A DNA stretch of 64,000 nucleotides, taken from positions 26,693 through 90,692 of the forward strand of contig DAOUHR010000008.1 of the NCBI GenBank assembly GCA_034428635.1, written 5' to 3'. The stretch's first letter is position 1, and every line of letters starts with the position of its first letter. The stretch is from Bin22 sp034428635. GTDB taxonomy: Bacteria > Chloroflexota > Dehalococcoidia > Lucifugimonadales > UBA3495. Positions 1 through 12,029 of the stretch are shown in pieces. The notes under the pieces are model-generated. The model searched no databases. It was not told the origin of the DNA and saw only the letters and a program-made list of their open reading frames with translations. The position numbers were made by a program, and so were the translations under genes.

Positions 1-312
1 ATTCCGGTTGCAGGTCGCCGTTATTTGGGGTGGTGCTGCGTCCACTCTTCGTTATCAAGACCCTTGATTAAAGATCCTAAGAATGGGCTGCGATCTGCCT
101 GCAATTTAGTGACGCCAATCTTCAAATCGATGCAGCGATTACTGGACTTAGAGGCAAAAGAGTCAGCACTCATTATCCAACTGTATCCAAACCGTACTAT
201 ACTGTCGCCAAAACTACCGCCAAACGATTGTCTTGAGTCAAGTGTGATTGAAGCTTGCGATTTGGGCCACTGCCGCGCCTAAGGCGCAATCCTCGGACTG
301 AGGTGAAGCATT
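1..312. other. Left-edge non-coding stretch upstream of hpaB
   Basis: No convincing gene is visible. The open frame at 25-282 has no ribosome binding site, no recognisable domain and unusual composition. A perfect 11-base palindrome CTTGAGTCAAG lies at 232-242, and a weak -10-like TATACT lies at 198-203 without a good -35, so this is probably the promoter and leader of the hydroxylase gene at 313. Confidence 0.4.
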
Positions 313-1776
313 ATGCCAGCACGTACGGGAGCCGAGTACATCAGGGAATTGAAGGACCGTCCCCGGGAGGTGTGGATTGACGGGGAGCGGGTAAAGGACG
401 TAACCACCCACCCGGCGCTGAAGAACGGCGTCAAGTCCGTGGCCGCCCTTTACGACATGCAACACAATCCGGCGCTGCGGGAAGAGATGACCTTCGCCTC
501 GCCGTCCAGCGGCGAGGCGGTGGGACTGTCTTTTCTTGTTCCCCAGACGGTAAAAGACCTGGAACGCCGCCGCCAGATGATGACCCGTTGGGCGCAAGCC
601 AGTTGCGGAATGATGGGCCGGTCTCCGGACTTCTTGAACATCATTTTTTCGTCCTGGGCTGGTGCGTCCGGCTATTTTGCCCAAGACCGCCCGGAGTTCC
701 AGCGGAACGTGGAGGACTACCACGAGTTCATCCGGGAAAATGACGTTGCGTTGACTCACGCCCTGGTCAACCTGCAGCGGCGGCGCACACAAAATGCCAC
801 CGACACCCTGAGCGAAGAGGTGGCCCTCACCCTCGTGAAGCAGACGGACGCCGGAATCGTGGTCAAGGGCAGCCGGGTGCTGGCGACCCTGGGGCCCATC
901 TCCGATGAGATTGCCATCTACCCGGTGGCGTCCCACCGGCTGGCCGACGACGACGGACGGCAGTCCTTCTCATTTTCCATTCCCTGCGATACGCCGGGCG
1001 TCAAATTCCTTTGCCGGGAGAGTTTCGATGTGGGGCGCTCCCACTTCAATCATCCCCTGGGATCCCGCTTTGAGGAAATGGACTCGGTGGTCTTTTTCGA
1101 TAATGTGTTTGTGCCCTGGGAGCGAGTGTTCCTGCTGGGAAATGTGGAGCTTTGCAACGGCTACGCCATGGGCACCAGTTCCGATGCCCACACCGGGCAC
1201 CAGGTGCTGACCCGCTGCCTGGCCAAGGCCGAGTTCATGCTGGGATTAGCCGACCTGATTGTCGATACTCTGGGCTCCGGGACCATTGCCCACGTCCAAG
1301 AGCAGGTGGCGGAGCTGATCACCCAGCGGGACACGCTGTGGTCCTGCCTGAGGGCCGCCGAGGCGGACGCCAGTCCCAACCGGTGGGGGGTCATGAGTCC
1401 CGCGCTGGCGCCCCTGCGCGCCGGCCGGACGATTTTTGGCCGGTCCATCTACCCGCGGATGGTGGAGATTGTCCAGATGCTGGGCACCAGCAGTTTGATG
1501 GCGCTTCCGGCCGAGGCCGACTTCGATACTGAAATTGCCGCCGAGATCGACCAGTACATGGCTACCGACACCACCAACGCCCGGGACCGGGCCAGGCTCT
1601 TTCACCTGGCGTGGGATGCGTCGTGCAGTTCCTTTAGCGGCCGCCAGGTTTTGTACGAGCGAATGTTTGGGGGGAATCCGGTGCGCAATTCGATGGCGCT
1701 CTACAACAACTATGACAAGGAGCCGTTCAAGCGAAGGGTACGGGAGTTTCTGGACCTGGAAGATTCCGAGCTTTAG
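313..1776 (+). CDS. hpaB: 4-hydroxyphenylacetate 3-hydroxylase family (HpaB-type) oxygenase
   Basis: The 487-residue protein matches the HpaB family in length and in sequence style: an N-terminal TGAEYIRELKDRPREVWIDG block, a central acyl-CoA-dehydrogenase-like fold, and a C-terminal helical part with FHLAWDASCSSFSGRQ and RMFGGNPVR. Family members are oxygenase components of two-component, FADH2-dependent monooxygenases that ortho-hydroxylate phenols such as 4-hydroxyphenylacetate; they need a separate flavin reductase (HpaC), which is not next to this gene. The start is supported by GAGGTGA six bases upstream of the ATG. It stands alone, so the true substrate is unknown. Some family members are pyrrole or chlorophenol hydroxylases or the 4-hydroxybutyryl-CoA dehydratase, although the Fe-S cluster cysteines of the latter are not evident here. 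Confidence 0.82.
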   Translation: MPARTGAEYIRELKDRPREVWIDGERVKDVTTHPALKNGVKSVAALYDMQHNPALREEMTFASPSSGEAVGLSFLVPQTVKDLERRRQMMTRWAQASCGMMGRSPDFLNIIFSSWAGASGYFAQDRPEFQRNVEDYHEFIRENDVALTHALVNLQRRRTQNATDTLSEEVALTLVKQTDAGIVVKGSRVLATLGPISDEIAIYPVASHRLADDDGRQSFSFSIPCDTPGVKFLCRESFDVGRSHFNHPLGSRFEEMDSVVFFDNVFVPWERVFLLGNVELCNGYAMGTSSDAHTGHQVLTRCLAKAEFMLGLADLIVDTLGSGTIAHVQEQVAELITQRDTLWSCLRAAEADASPNRWGVMSPALAPLRAGRTIFGRSIYPRMVEIVQMLGTSSLMALPAEADFDTEIAAEIDQYMATDTTNARDRARLFHLAWDASCSSFSGRQVLYERMFGGNPVRNSMALYNNYDKEPFKRRVREFLDLEDSEL

Positions 1777-1889
1777 GTGGTTCTCGGACAGGAGTTACGC
1801 GGCCGCGCCAATACCCTTGCCATCAGAGGGTGCCTGAACAGTTCGGAACGCAGAAATAAGAGGGCTTAAGTTACGGGAAAGGGGAGAGG

Positions 1890-1964
1890 TGGCTCCCCAG
1901 GCAGGATTCGAACCTGCGACCTAGCGGTTAACAGCCGCCCGCTCTACCGCTGAGCTACTGGGGA
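1890..1964 (-). tRNA. tRNA-Asn (GTT)
   Basis: Read on the minus strand the sequence folds into a complete cloverleaf. The seven-base acceptor stem is TCCCCAG/CTGGGGA, the D arm carries AGCGGTA, the anticodon loop CTGTTAA gives anticodon GTT, and the T arm contains TTCGAAT. The mature body is 72 bases (1893-1964) with discriminator G, and CCA is encoded at 1890-1892. The five-base anticodon stem contains one G-U pair. Confidence 0.95.
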
Positions 1965-2007
1965 ATGCGGTTGCCGAACCGGCAGACTGGGCCGGGACAG
2001 CCTAGAA

Positions 2008-2036
2008 ATTCTAGCACCTTCCAAGGTTACTAACAA
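2008..2036 (-). promoter_or_regulatory. Promoter of tRNA-Asn
   Basis: On the minus strand TTGTTA (2036-2031) is followed after 17 bases by TAGAAT (2013-2008), which is preceded by an extended TGC. The -10 lies about 43 bases upstream of the tRNA 5' end. Near-consensus sigma-70 type elements with ideal spacing. Confidence 0.55.
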
Positions 2037-2130
2037 GCGCATCCTGTAAACGAGGCAGGGCGCCGAGCGAGCAGGACTCGACCCAAGCGGCAGACGTACC
2101 GGCTTGCCCCCCAGTTTCCCCTTCGGCCTC

Positions 2131-2161
2131 AAGAAAAGGAGGGGTCCAAATGGACCCCTCC
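2131..2161 (-). terminator. Intrinsic terminator of hsp20
   Basis: On the minus strand a perfect ten-base-pair stem (GGAGGGGTCC/GGACCCCTCC, four-base loop) is followed directly by TTTTCTT. It starts about 22 bases after the hsp20 stop codon. Confidence 0.85.
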
Positions 2162-2183
2162 ACAACCTCGTTACCTCCCGGGG

Positions 2184-2666
2184 CTAGGCTTCGGTCTTTT
2201 CCCCTTCAAGAACCTGGTTATCGCCGCTGACATTGATGGTCAACTGTCGGGCCTGCTTGGCCTCAACCTTGGGGAAGGCGATGGTCAGCACGCCTTGGTC
2301 GTAGCTGGTATTGGCCTTGTCCACGTCCAGGGTGTCGGGCAGGCGCAGAGAACGGTGGAAGGAACCGGTGTGCCGTTCCCGCATCAGGTAGTTGCCCTCC
2401 TGACGTTCGCTTTCACCGGCGCTTTGACCACGAATGGTCAGTACGTCGTTCTCGATGGTCACGTTGAGGTCCGAGGGGTTGACGCCAGGCAGAGAAGCGT
2501 GAACCACGATGTTGTCCCCCTCCTGCACCACGTCCAGGGGAATGGCCCAGCCTTCCATTTCACCGTTGCCGCCGCCGTTGGGCTGGGAGAAGCCCCGCCA
2601 CAGGTGGTCCATATTCTCCTGCATCCGCCGCAATTCAATGAAGGGATCCCATCTTCGCATTACCAT
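2184..2666 (-). CDS. hsp20: Small heat-shock protein, Hsp20/alpha-crystallin family
   Basis: This 160-residue protein has the standard bacterial Hsp20 layout: a short N-terminal arm (MRRWDPFIELRRMQENMDHL), an alpha-crystallin domain at about residues 40-145 with HASLPGVNPSDLNVTIENDV and the closing motif GVLTIAFPKVEAKQ (the A-x-x-x-n-G-v-L signature), and a short polar tail. It acts as an ATP-independent holdase that keeps unfolding proteins soluble. AGGAGG lies seven bases before the ATG. The gene is divergent from the cbpA-hspR pair and shares a 200-base control region with it, so both are probably controlled by HspR. Confidence 0.93.
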   Translation of the reverse strand: MVMRRWDPFIELRRMQENMDHLWRGFSQPNGGGNGEMEGWAIPLDVVQEGDNIVVHASLPGVNPSDLNVTIENDVLTIRGQSAGESERQEGNYLMRERHTGSFHRSLRLPDTLDVDKANTSYDQGVLTIAFPKVEAKQARQLTINVSGDNQVLEGEKTEA

Positions 2667-2744
2667 AGTCGTTCCTCCTGCTATTGTAGTTTATTGTTGT
2701 ATTGTAGTAAGTCTGATATGTTCCATATCAATCTTACGCTGCTG

Positions 2745-2773
2745 ATTCTACATAGTTGAGTGTATCTTGTCAA
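2745..2773 (-). promoter_or_regulatory. Promoter of hsp20
   Basis: On the minus strand a perfect TTGACA (2773-2768) is followed after exactly 17 bases by TAGAAT (2750-2745). The predicted transcription start is about 70 bases upstream of the hsp20 ATG. The -35 overlaps an inverted repeat TTGA-N10-TCAA at 2756-2773, a possible operator. Confidence 0.7.
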
Positions 2774-2786
2774 TACTACTATCATA
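2766..2786. promoter_or_regulatory. Possible HspR (HAIR-like) operator between divergent heat-shock promoters
   Basis: CTTG-N13-CATA is a degenerate match to the half-site geometry of the HAIR operator (CTTGAGT-N7-ACTCAAG, i.e. CTTG-N13-CAAG). It overlaps the hsp20 -35 box. A second degenerate candidate, CAAT-N13-CAAG, lies at 2822-2842 over the cbpA -10 box, and both share a TATCA right half with the better site upstream of clpC. This is pattern-based only. Confidence 0.3.
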
Positions 2787-2801
2787 CCTTCTTCAATATT
2801 C

Positions 2802-2830
2802 TTGACAGCAAATACTTCTACCAATACAAT
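2802..2830 (+). promoter_or_regulatory. Promoter of cbpA-hspR
   Basis: Perfect TTGACA at 2802-2807, a 17-base spacer, and TACAAT at 2825-2830. The -10 ends 38 bases before the cbpA ATG. The surrounding sequence is clearly AT-rich compared with the genes. Confidence 0.72.
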
Positions 2831-2868
2831 ATCACTATCAAGGCAACCACCCATAAGAGGTTTCCCGT

Positions 2869-3792
2869 ATGCCGTCAAACTACTATGAACTGCTGGGAGT
2901 GGCCCGGGACGCTACCGACAAGGATATCCGTCAGGCCTACCGGAAACTGGCCCGCCAGTACCATCCCGACGTTAACCCGGGCGACTCCGGCGCCGAAGAA
3001 AAGTTCAAGCAAATAAATGAGGCCCACGGCGTCCTGTCCGACGCCGACAAGCGCCGCAAGTACGACAAATACGGCGACCGCTGGACGAACGCCGACGAGA
3101 TCGAACAGGCCGAAGCCCAGGCCCGCAGCCGGGGCAGGGGACGGGGCGGATTCCATTCCTACACCGACTACTTCACCGGCGGCGACTTTGGGGGCCACAA
3201 CGGGGTCAACTTAGACCTGGGCGGCTTTGGCTCGGACGACCCGTTCGACCGGTTGTTCAACAACTTTGGCGGAGACCGCGGCGTCCCCCGCCACGCGCCG
3301 GCCGAGTACCAGGTGGATATTACCCTGGCCGAGGCCGCCGAGGGCGCTACCAGGATGGTGAACCTGCCCGACGGCCGGCGCCTGGAAGTCAAGGTTCCCG
3401 CCGGCGTCGATACCGGTTCCCGGGTGCACATACCCGCAGGCGGCGGCGATGGAGACTTTTACCTGGCCGTCACCGTGATTGACCATCCCCGGTTTGAACG
3501 CAAGGGCAGGGACCTTTACTCCGAGGTGGAAGTGCCGGTGGATGACCTGGCCCTGGGGGCCGAGGTTACTGTGCCCACCCTGACCGGGCGGGTGGCGTTG
3601 ACCATTCCCCCGGCCACCCAGAACGGCCGCCGGTTCCGCATGGCCGGCCAGGGCATGCCGGAACTGAACAAGTCGGACAGCAAGGGCAGCCTGTACACGA
3701 CGGTCAAGGCCGTGCTGCCGGCTAACCCGGGACCGGAAGAAGTGGAACTGTTCCGCAAACTCAGGGAACTGCGGACCGGCGAGAGGGTATAG
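2869..3792 (+). CDS. cbpA: DnaJ-like co-chaperone (CbpA type, no zinc finger)
   Basis: The J domain occupies about residues 1-70 (NYYELLGVARDATDKDIRQA, then the catalytic HPD in QYHPDVNPGD). A Gly/Phe-rich linker follows at about 85-145 and then the two-part DnaJ C-terminal substrate-binding domain to residue 307. The cysteine-rich zinc centre of classic DnaJ is absent, which makes it a type B (CbpA-like) J protein that stimulates the ATPase of DnaK. No dnaK or grpE lies in this window. AAGAGG seven bases upstream supports the ATG. The stop is two bases from the hspR start, so the two are cotranscribed. Confidence 0.9.
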   Translation: MPSNYYELLGVARDATDKDIRQAYRKLARQYHPDVNPGDSGAEEKFKQINEAHGVLSDADKRRKYDKYGDRWTNADEIEQAEAQARSRGRGRGGFHSYTDYFTGGDFGGHNGVNLDLGGFGSDDPFDRLFNNFGGDRGVPRHAPAEYQVDITLAEAAEGATRMVNLPDGRRLEVKVPAGVDTGSRVHIPAGGGDGDFYLAVTVIDHPRFERKGRDLYSEVEVPVDDLALGAEVTVPTLTGRVALTIPPATQNGRRFRMAGQGMPELNKSDSKGSLYTTVKAVLPANPGPEEVELFRKLRELRTGERV

Positions 3793-3794
3793 AC

Positions 3795-4148
3795 ATGGTT
3801 TACGAGAGGAATCATTCCGACGAGCCCTGTTTCGTCATCAGCATCGCGGCACGCATGGTTGGCCTGCACGCCCAGACCCTGCGCTACTACGAACGGGTCG
3901 GGCTCATCTGGCCCTCTCGCTCCAACGGGCGGCAGCGCCTTTATTCCGAGGCGGACATTGAACGTCTGCGCCGCATCAAGACCTTTACGGAGGACATGGG
4001 CGTGAACCTGGCCGGGGCCGAGGTCGCCCTGAAGCTGATGGCCCGTATCGAGGAACTGGAACGGGAGGTCAGGAGCCTGAACGCCATCATCGACGAACTG
4101 CAACAGCAGGGATCCCCGGGGGCGGACAGGGTACGACGACAAGTATAA
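3795..4148 (+). CDS. hspR: MerR-family heat-shock regulator HspR
   Basis: The 117-residue protein has a MerR-type winged helix-turn-helix (residues about 14-80) with the HspR-typical stretch VGLHAQTLRYYERVGLIWPS, followed by a coiled-coil-prone helix at about 85-110 for dimerisation. HspR is a heat-shock repressor that in Actinobacteria and relatives binds HAIR elements near dnaK, clpB and hsp20 genes, with DnaK as co-repressor. No cysteines suitable for metal sensing are present. It sits two bases downstream of cbpA, and GAGAGGG just upstream of the ATG serves as its ribosome binding site. The location inside a heat-shock cluster strongly supports the role. Confidence 0.88.
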   Translation: MVYERNHSDEPCFVISIAARMVGLHAQTLRYYERVGLIWPSRSNGRQRLYSEADIERLRRIKTFTEDMGVNLAGAEVALKLMARIEELEREVRSLNAIIDELQQQGSPGADRVRRQV

Positions 4149-4167
4149 GAACGCGCCAGAAATAATT

Positions 4168-4188
4168 CTTGCACTATTTCTTATCAAG
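4168..4188. promoter_or_regulatory. HAIR-like operator upstream of clpC
   Basis: CTTG-N13-CAAG has exactly the half-site spacing of the HspR operator (CTTGAGT-N7-ACTCAAG), although the inner three bases of each half differ. It lies 20 bases after hspR and 78 bases before the clpC ATG, the right place for repression of a separate clpC promoter. Confidence 0.45.
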
Positions 4189-4265
4189 AGGTACGCCGCC
4201 AGCTTAGCTACCCGAAGCGACGGATGGTTGTCAGGCGGGCGTAACCGGGAGATGAGACTATCACA

Positions 4266-6710
4266 ATGAGATCAGAAGACTTCACCGAACAGGCACTACA
4301 AGTAATCCAGGACTCCCAGGAACTGGTCCGGAGCTATCACCACAGCCAGTGGGATGTTGAGCACGTGCTGCTGGCCATGCTGAACCAGGAGGACGGCATT
4401 CCGTCGCGCATTCTGGACCACCTGGCCATTTCCCCCCCGGCCGTAAAGGCGCGATTGGAGCAGTTCCTGGACGCGTCGCCCAAGCTGGCCAATGCCTCCG
4501 GCCAGATTTACACCACGCCGCGCATTCAGCGGCTCCTGGACACGGCCCAGGAGGAATCGCGAAGGCTTAAGGACGAATTCATCAGCGTTGAGCACCTGTT
4601 CATCGCCGCCATACGCGAGCCCCAGGGGGACTCGGCCAGGATTGTCCAGGAGTTCGGCATTGACCAGGAGCGGGTATACCGGGCCCTCACCACTATTCGG
4701 GGCGCCCACCGGGTCGACGACCGGCGGGCAGAGAGCCGGTACCGGTCCCTGGAGAAGTACAGCATCGACTTGACCCAACTGGCCGCCGGGGGAAAGCTGG
4801 ACCCAGTCATCGGGCGGGACGCTGAAATCCGCCGGGTGGCCCAGACCCTGACCCGCCGCAAGAAGAACAACCCGGTCATCATCGGAGAGGCCGGCGTGGG
4901 CAAGACGGCCATTGCCGAGGGGCTGGCGGCCCGCATCGCCAGCGGCGACGTACCCGACTCGCTCAAGGGCAAGCGGGTGGTGGCCCTGGACATGGGCGCC
5001 ATGGTAGCCGGTTCCAAGTTCCGCGGCGAGTTTGAGGAACGGTTAAAAGCCGTCATGGACGAAGTGAAGGAGGGGCAGGGGGAGATTATTCTCTTCCTGG
5101 ACGAAATTCACACCATGGTCGGCGCCGGAGCCGCCGAGGGCGGACTGGATGCCAGCAACCTGCTGAAGCCGGCCCTGTCGCGAGGGGAACTGCAATGCAT
5201 TGGCGCCACCACCCTGGACGAGTACCGCAAGCATATTGAGAAGGATGCGGCCCTGGAGCGGCGGTTCCAGCCCGTGTACCTGGAGGAACCCAGCATCGAG
5301 GACACGGTGGAAATCCTGAGGGCCCTGCGGCCCCGCTATGAGGCCCACCACAAAGTCGAGATCGACGACGCTGCCCTGGATGCTGCCGCCCGGCTCAGCG
5401 ACCGGTACATAACCGGCCGGCAACTGCCGGACAAGGCCATCGACTTCATTGACGAGGCGGCCAGCATGGTGCGCATCGACGCCGAGGGCGTGCCGGACAG
5501 CTGCCACCAGCTGGAGGAGAGTATCCGACTCTTGACCGACCGAGAGGAGGCCGCAGCCCAGCGGGGCGAGTACGAGCAAGCGGCCCAGCTGCGAACGGAC
5601 CGAATGCGCCTGGAGGAGGACTTCCGCACGGAACGGGAGAAGCTGGGGCAGAACCGAAACGTGGATCTGAGGGTGCGGGAGAGGGATATCGCCGACCTGG
5701 TGTCCAGCTGGACGGGCATTCCCGCTGGACGGCTGCTGGAGAGCGAGGCGGACCGCCTGATACAGATGGAAGGCCTGTTGCACCAGCGGTTGATCGGGCA
5801 GGAAGAGGCGGTCAAAGCCGTGTCCGAGGCCATTCGCCGGGCCAGGTCGGGACTGAGCAACCCCCGCCGGCCCATCGGCAGTTTCATTTTCCTTGGCCCC
5901 ACGGGCGTGGGCAAGACGGAGTTGTCCAAGGCCCTGGCGGAGTTCCTGTTCGACGACGAAGAGAACATGGTACGGCTGGACATGTCGGAATACATGGAGA
6001 AGCACACCGTGTCCCGCCTGGTGGGCGCACCGCCGGGCTACGTGGGCTACTACGAGGGCGGCCAGTTGACCGAGGTGGTGCGCCGCCGTCCCTACCGGGT
6101 GATTCTCTTCGACGAAATTGAGAAGGCCCACCCGGACGTGTTCAACATCCTGCTGCAGATCCTGGAGGATGGCCGGTTGACCGACGGCCACGGTCGGACG
6201 GTGGATTTCAGGAACACAGTCATCATCATGACCAGCAACCTGGGGACGGGCTACCTGAGCCGCCAGGGCGTGGGATTCAATACAACAAGCCAGTCGGCGG
6301 ATGGAGAGAAGGAGCGGCTGGAAAAGTCGGTCCACGACGCGCTAAAGCAGGCCTTCCGGCCAGAGTTCCTGAACCGCATCGACGAGACCATCATATTCCA
6401 CCCGCTGACCCGAGAGCAGATAATGCAAGTAGTGGGGTTGATGGTGAAGGACGTGGCGGAGAGGTTGGCAGAGCAGGGTATAACCTTCGAGCTGACCCAG
6501 GTCGCGGCCGACTGGCTGGCGGAGGAAGGCTTCGACCCGGTCTACGGGGCGCGACCCTTGCGGCGGGCGATCCAGAGGAGCCTGGAAAACCTACTATCCA
6601 GCGGCATCCTGTCCGGTGAATTCCAGGGTGGCGACCACTTGGTGGTTAATGTCGCGGAGGGAGGACTGGCAATTACCAAGGCGGAAACCGCCGCCGTGGC
6701 CGCGGACTAG
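4266..6710 (+). CDS. clpC: ATP-dependent Clp chaperone, ClpC/ClpB family
   Basis: The 814-residue protein is a class I Hsp100 unfoldase. It has an N-terminal Clp repeat domain (about 1-145), a first AAA+ module with Walker A GEAGVGKTA near residue 207 and Walker B ILFLDEIH, a short middle segment (about 415-465) with a UVR-like EEAAAQRGEYEQAAQLR motif, a second AAA+ module with GPTGVGKTE near 545 and VILFDEIEKAHPDV, and the D2 C-terminal domain. The short UVR-containing middle region and the total length fit ClpC better than ClpB, whose coiled-coil middle domain is about 120 residues. ClpC works with ClpP, whereas ClpB disaggregates with DnaK. Its HspR-linked context is more usual for clpB, so the functional class deserves care. 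Confidence 0.85.
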   Translation: MRSEDFTEQALQVIQDSQELVRSYHHSQWDVEHVLLAMLNQEDGIPSRILDHLAISPPAVKARLEQFLDASPKLANASGQIYTTPRIQRLLDTAQEESRRLKDEFISVEHLFIAAIREPQGDSARIVQEFGIDQERVYRALTTIRGAHRVDDRRAESRYRSLEKYSIDLTQLAAGGKLDPVIGRDAEIRRVAQTLTRRKKNNPVIIGEAGVGKTAIAEGLAARIASGDVPDSLKGKRVVALDMGAMVAGSKFRGEFEERLKAVMDEVKEGQGEIILFLDEIHTMVGAGAAEGGLDASNLLKPALSRGELQCIGATTLDEYRKHIEKDAALERRFQPVYLEEPSIEDTVEILRALRPRYEAHHKVEIDDAALDAAARLSDRYITGRQLPDKAIDFIDEAASMVRIDAEGVPDSCHQLEESIRLLTDREEAAAQRGEYEQAAQLRTDRMRLEEDFRTEREKLGQNRNVDLRVRERDIADLVSSWTGIPAGRLLESEADRLIQMEGLLHQRLIGQEEAVKAVSEAIRRARSGLSNPRRPIGSFIFLGPTGVGKTELSKALAEFLFDDEENMVRLDMSEYMEKHTVSRLVGAPPGYVGYYEGGQLTEVVRRRPYRVILFDEIEKAHPDVFNILLQILEDGRLTDGHGRTVDFRNTVIIMTSNLGTGYLSRQGVGFNTTSQSADGEKERLEKSVHDALKQAFRPEFLNRIDETIIFHPLTREQIMQVVGLMVKDVAERLAEQGITFELTQVAADWLAEEGFDPVYGARPLRRAIQRSLENLLSSGILSGEFQGGDHLVVNVAEGGLAITKAETAAVAAD

Positions 6711-6750
6711 CCGCACATACGATAGTCCAGGCAAACGTTCCAGACAATCA

Positions 6751-6788
6751 GAAGGGGCGGGTTTGCAGCCCGCCCCTTCACGTTTTCA
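6751..6788 (+). terminator. Intrinsic terminator of clpC
   Basis: A perfect 11-base-pair stem (GAAGGGGCGGG/CCCGCCCCTTC, seven-base loop) at 6751-6779 is followed by CGTTTTCATT. The hairpin core GGGCGGGTTT recurs in another intergenic hairpin at 56020-56045. pyrD converges from the other side. Confidence 0.75.
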
Positions 6789-6802
6789 TTATAAAATACC
6801 CG

Positions 6803-7799
6803 TCAAACCTCCACCGCTCCGATCAGTTCGTTGATGTCGGCAATGCCCCGCTCCCCCAGCCAGCTCTGCATCCCTTCCAGGATATTGAAGGGGGCCCACA
6901 GGTCGGCCAGGTTGGCGCTGCCCACCTGCACTGCGGTAGCGCCGGCCAGGATGAACTCCAGGGCCTCCTCGGCGGTGAAGATACCACCCACACCGATGAT
7001 CGGCACGTCCACGGCGTGGGTCACGCGGTACACGAGGGCCACCGCCACCGGGTGCAGCCCCGGGCCGGACAGGCCGCCGGTTATATTCCCCAGCACGGGC
7101 CGGCGGGACTCCACATCGATGGTCATGGCAGGAATGGTATTGCAGATGGTGAGGGCATCGGCGCCGGCGTCTACCGCCGCCCGGGCTATAGGGACGATGT
7201 CGGGAACATTGGGGGCCAGCTTCGCCAGCACCGGCACTTCAGCGTGGCGCTTGACTGCCTCCACCGCCTTGAATGTGCCTTCGGAGGTGTAGCTGAACAG
7301 GTCACCCTGCTCCACGTTGGGGCAGCTGAGGTTCAATTCTATGGCCGCGAATCCGTCCGTCCCCGCGGTCATCTGGGCCATCTCGCCGAATTGTGCCACG
7401 CTGTCGCCGGACATGCTCAACAGCACAGTGGCGTCCCATTGCGCCCACTGGGGCGCCAGTTCTTGGAGACCCGCTTCAATGCCGGGATTGGTCAAGCCTA
7501 TGGCGTTGAGCAGCACCGGTTCGTTGTTTTCCCGGGCGACCCGGTAGGAATCGGGATACCAACGGGGTTCGGGGTTGCCCTCGCGGGGCAGACGCGTAAA
7601 AGTCTTGGGTACGACCGCGCCAAGGCGGGCGAGATCCATTTCCGGGGTAAGGCCACGACCATAGCCGTCGTAGCCGAAAGTGCCCGACGCAATCATCACC
7701 GGGTTGCGGAGGGGAAGCCCACGGGGATGGGAAGGCGCCAGTTCAACGGCAAGGCAGGGTTCTCCCGCCTCGCCTGCTGAACCGGCGTTTTCGGTGGAG

Positions 7800-7813
<14 letters not shown>
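6803..7813 (-). CDS. pyrD: Dihydroorotate dehydrogenase, class 1B-like
   Basis: This enzyme oxidises dihydroorotate to orotate in pyrimidine synthesis, using FMN. Visible family motifs are PVMIASGTFGYDGY, the substrate loop NAIGLTNPG, NLSCPN with the catalytic cysteine of class 1 enzymes, and the FMN-phosphate loop PIIGVGGI plus GATAVQVGSA. Class 1B enzymes pair with an electron-transfer subunit PyrK, not found here. The called ATG overlaps the end of rpoC by 14 bases and gives 336 residues. A TTG at 7753, with GGGAG nine bases upstream, would give 316 residues and fits the family length better, so the start is uncertain. It is probably the last gene of the rpoBC transcript. Confidence 0.88.

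Positions 7814-12028
<4,215 letters not shown>

Positions 12029-12029
<1 letters not shown>

Noticed and set aside
25..282. 85-codon frame at the left edge
   Set aside because: No ribosome binding site or domain; it looks like chance reading through the upstream region of the hydroxylase gene.
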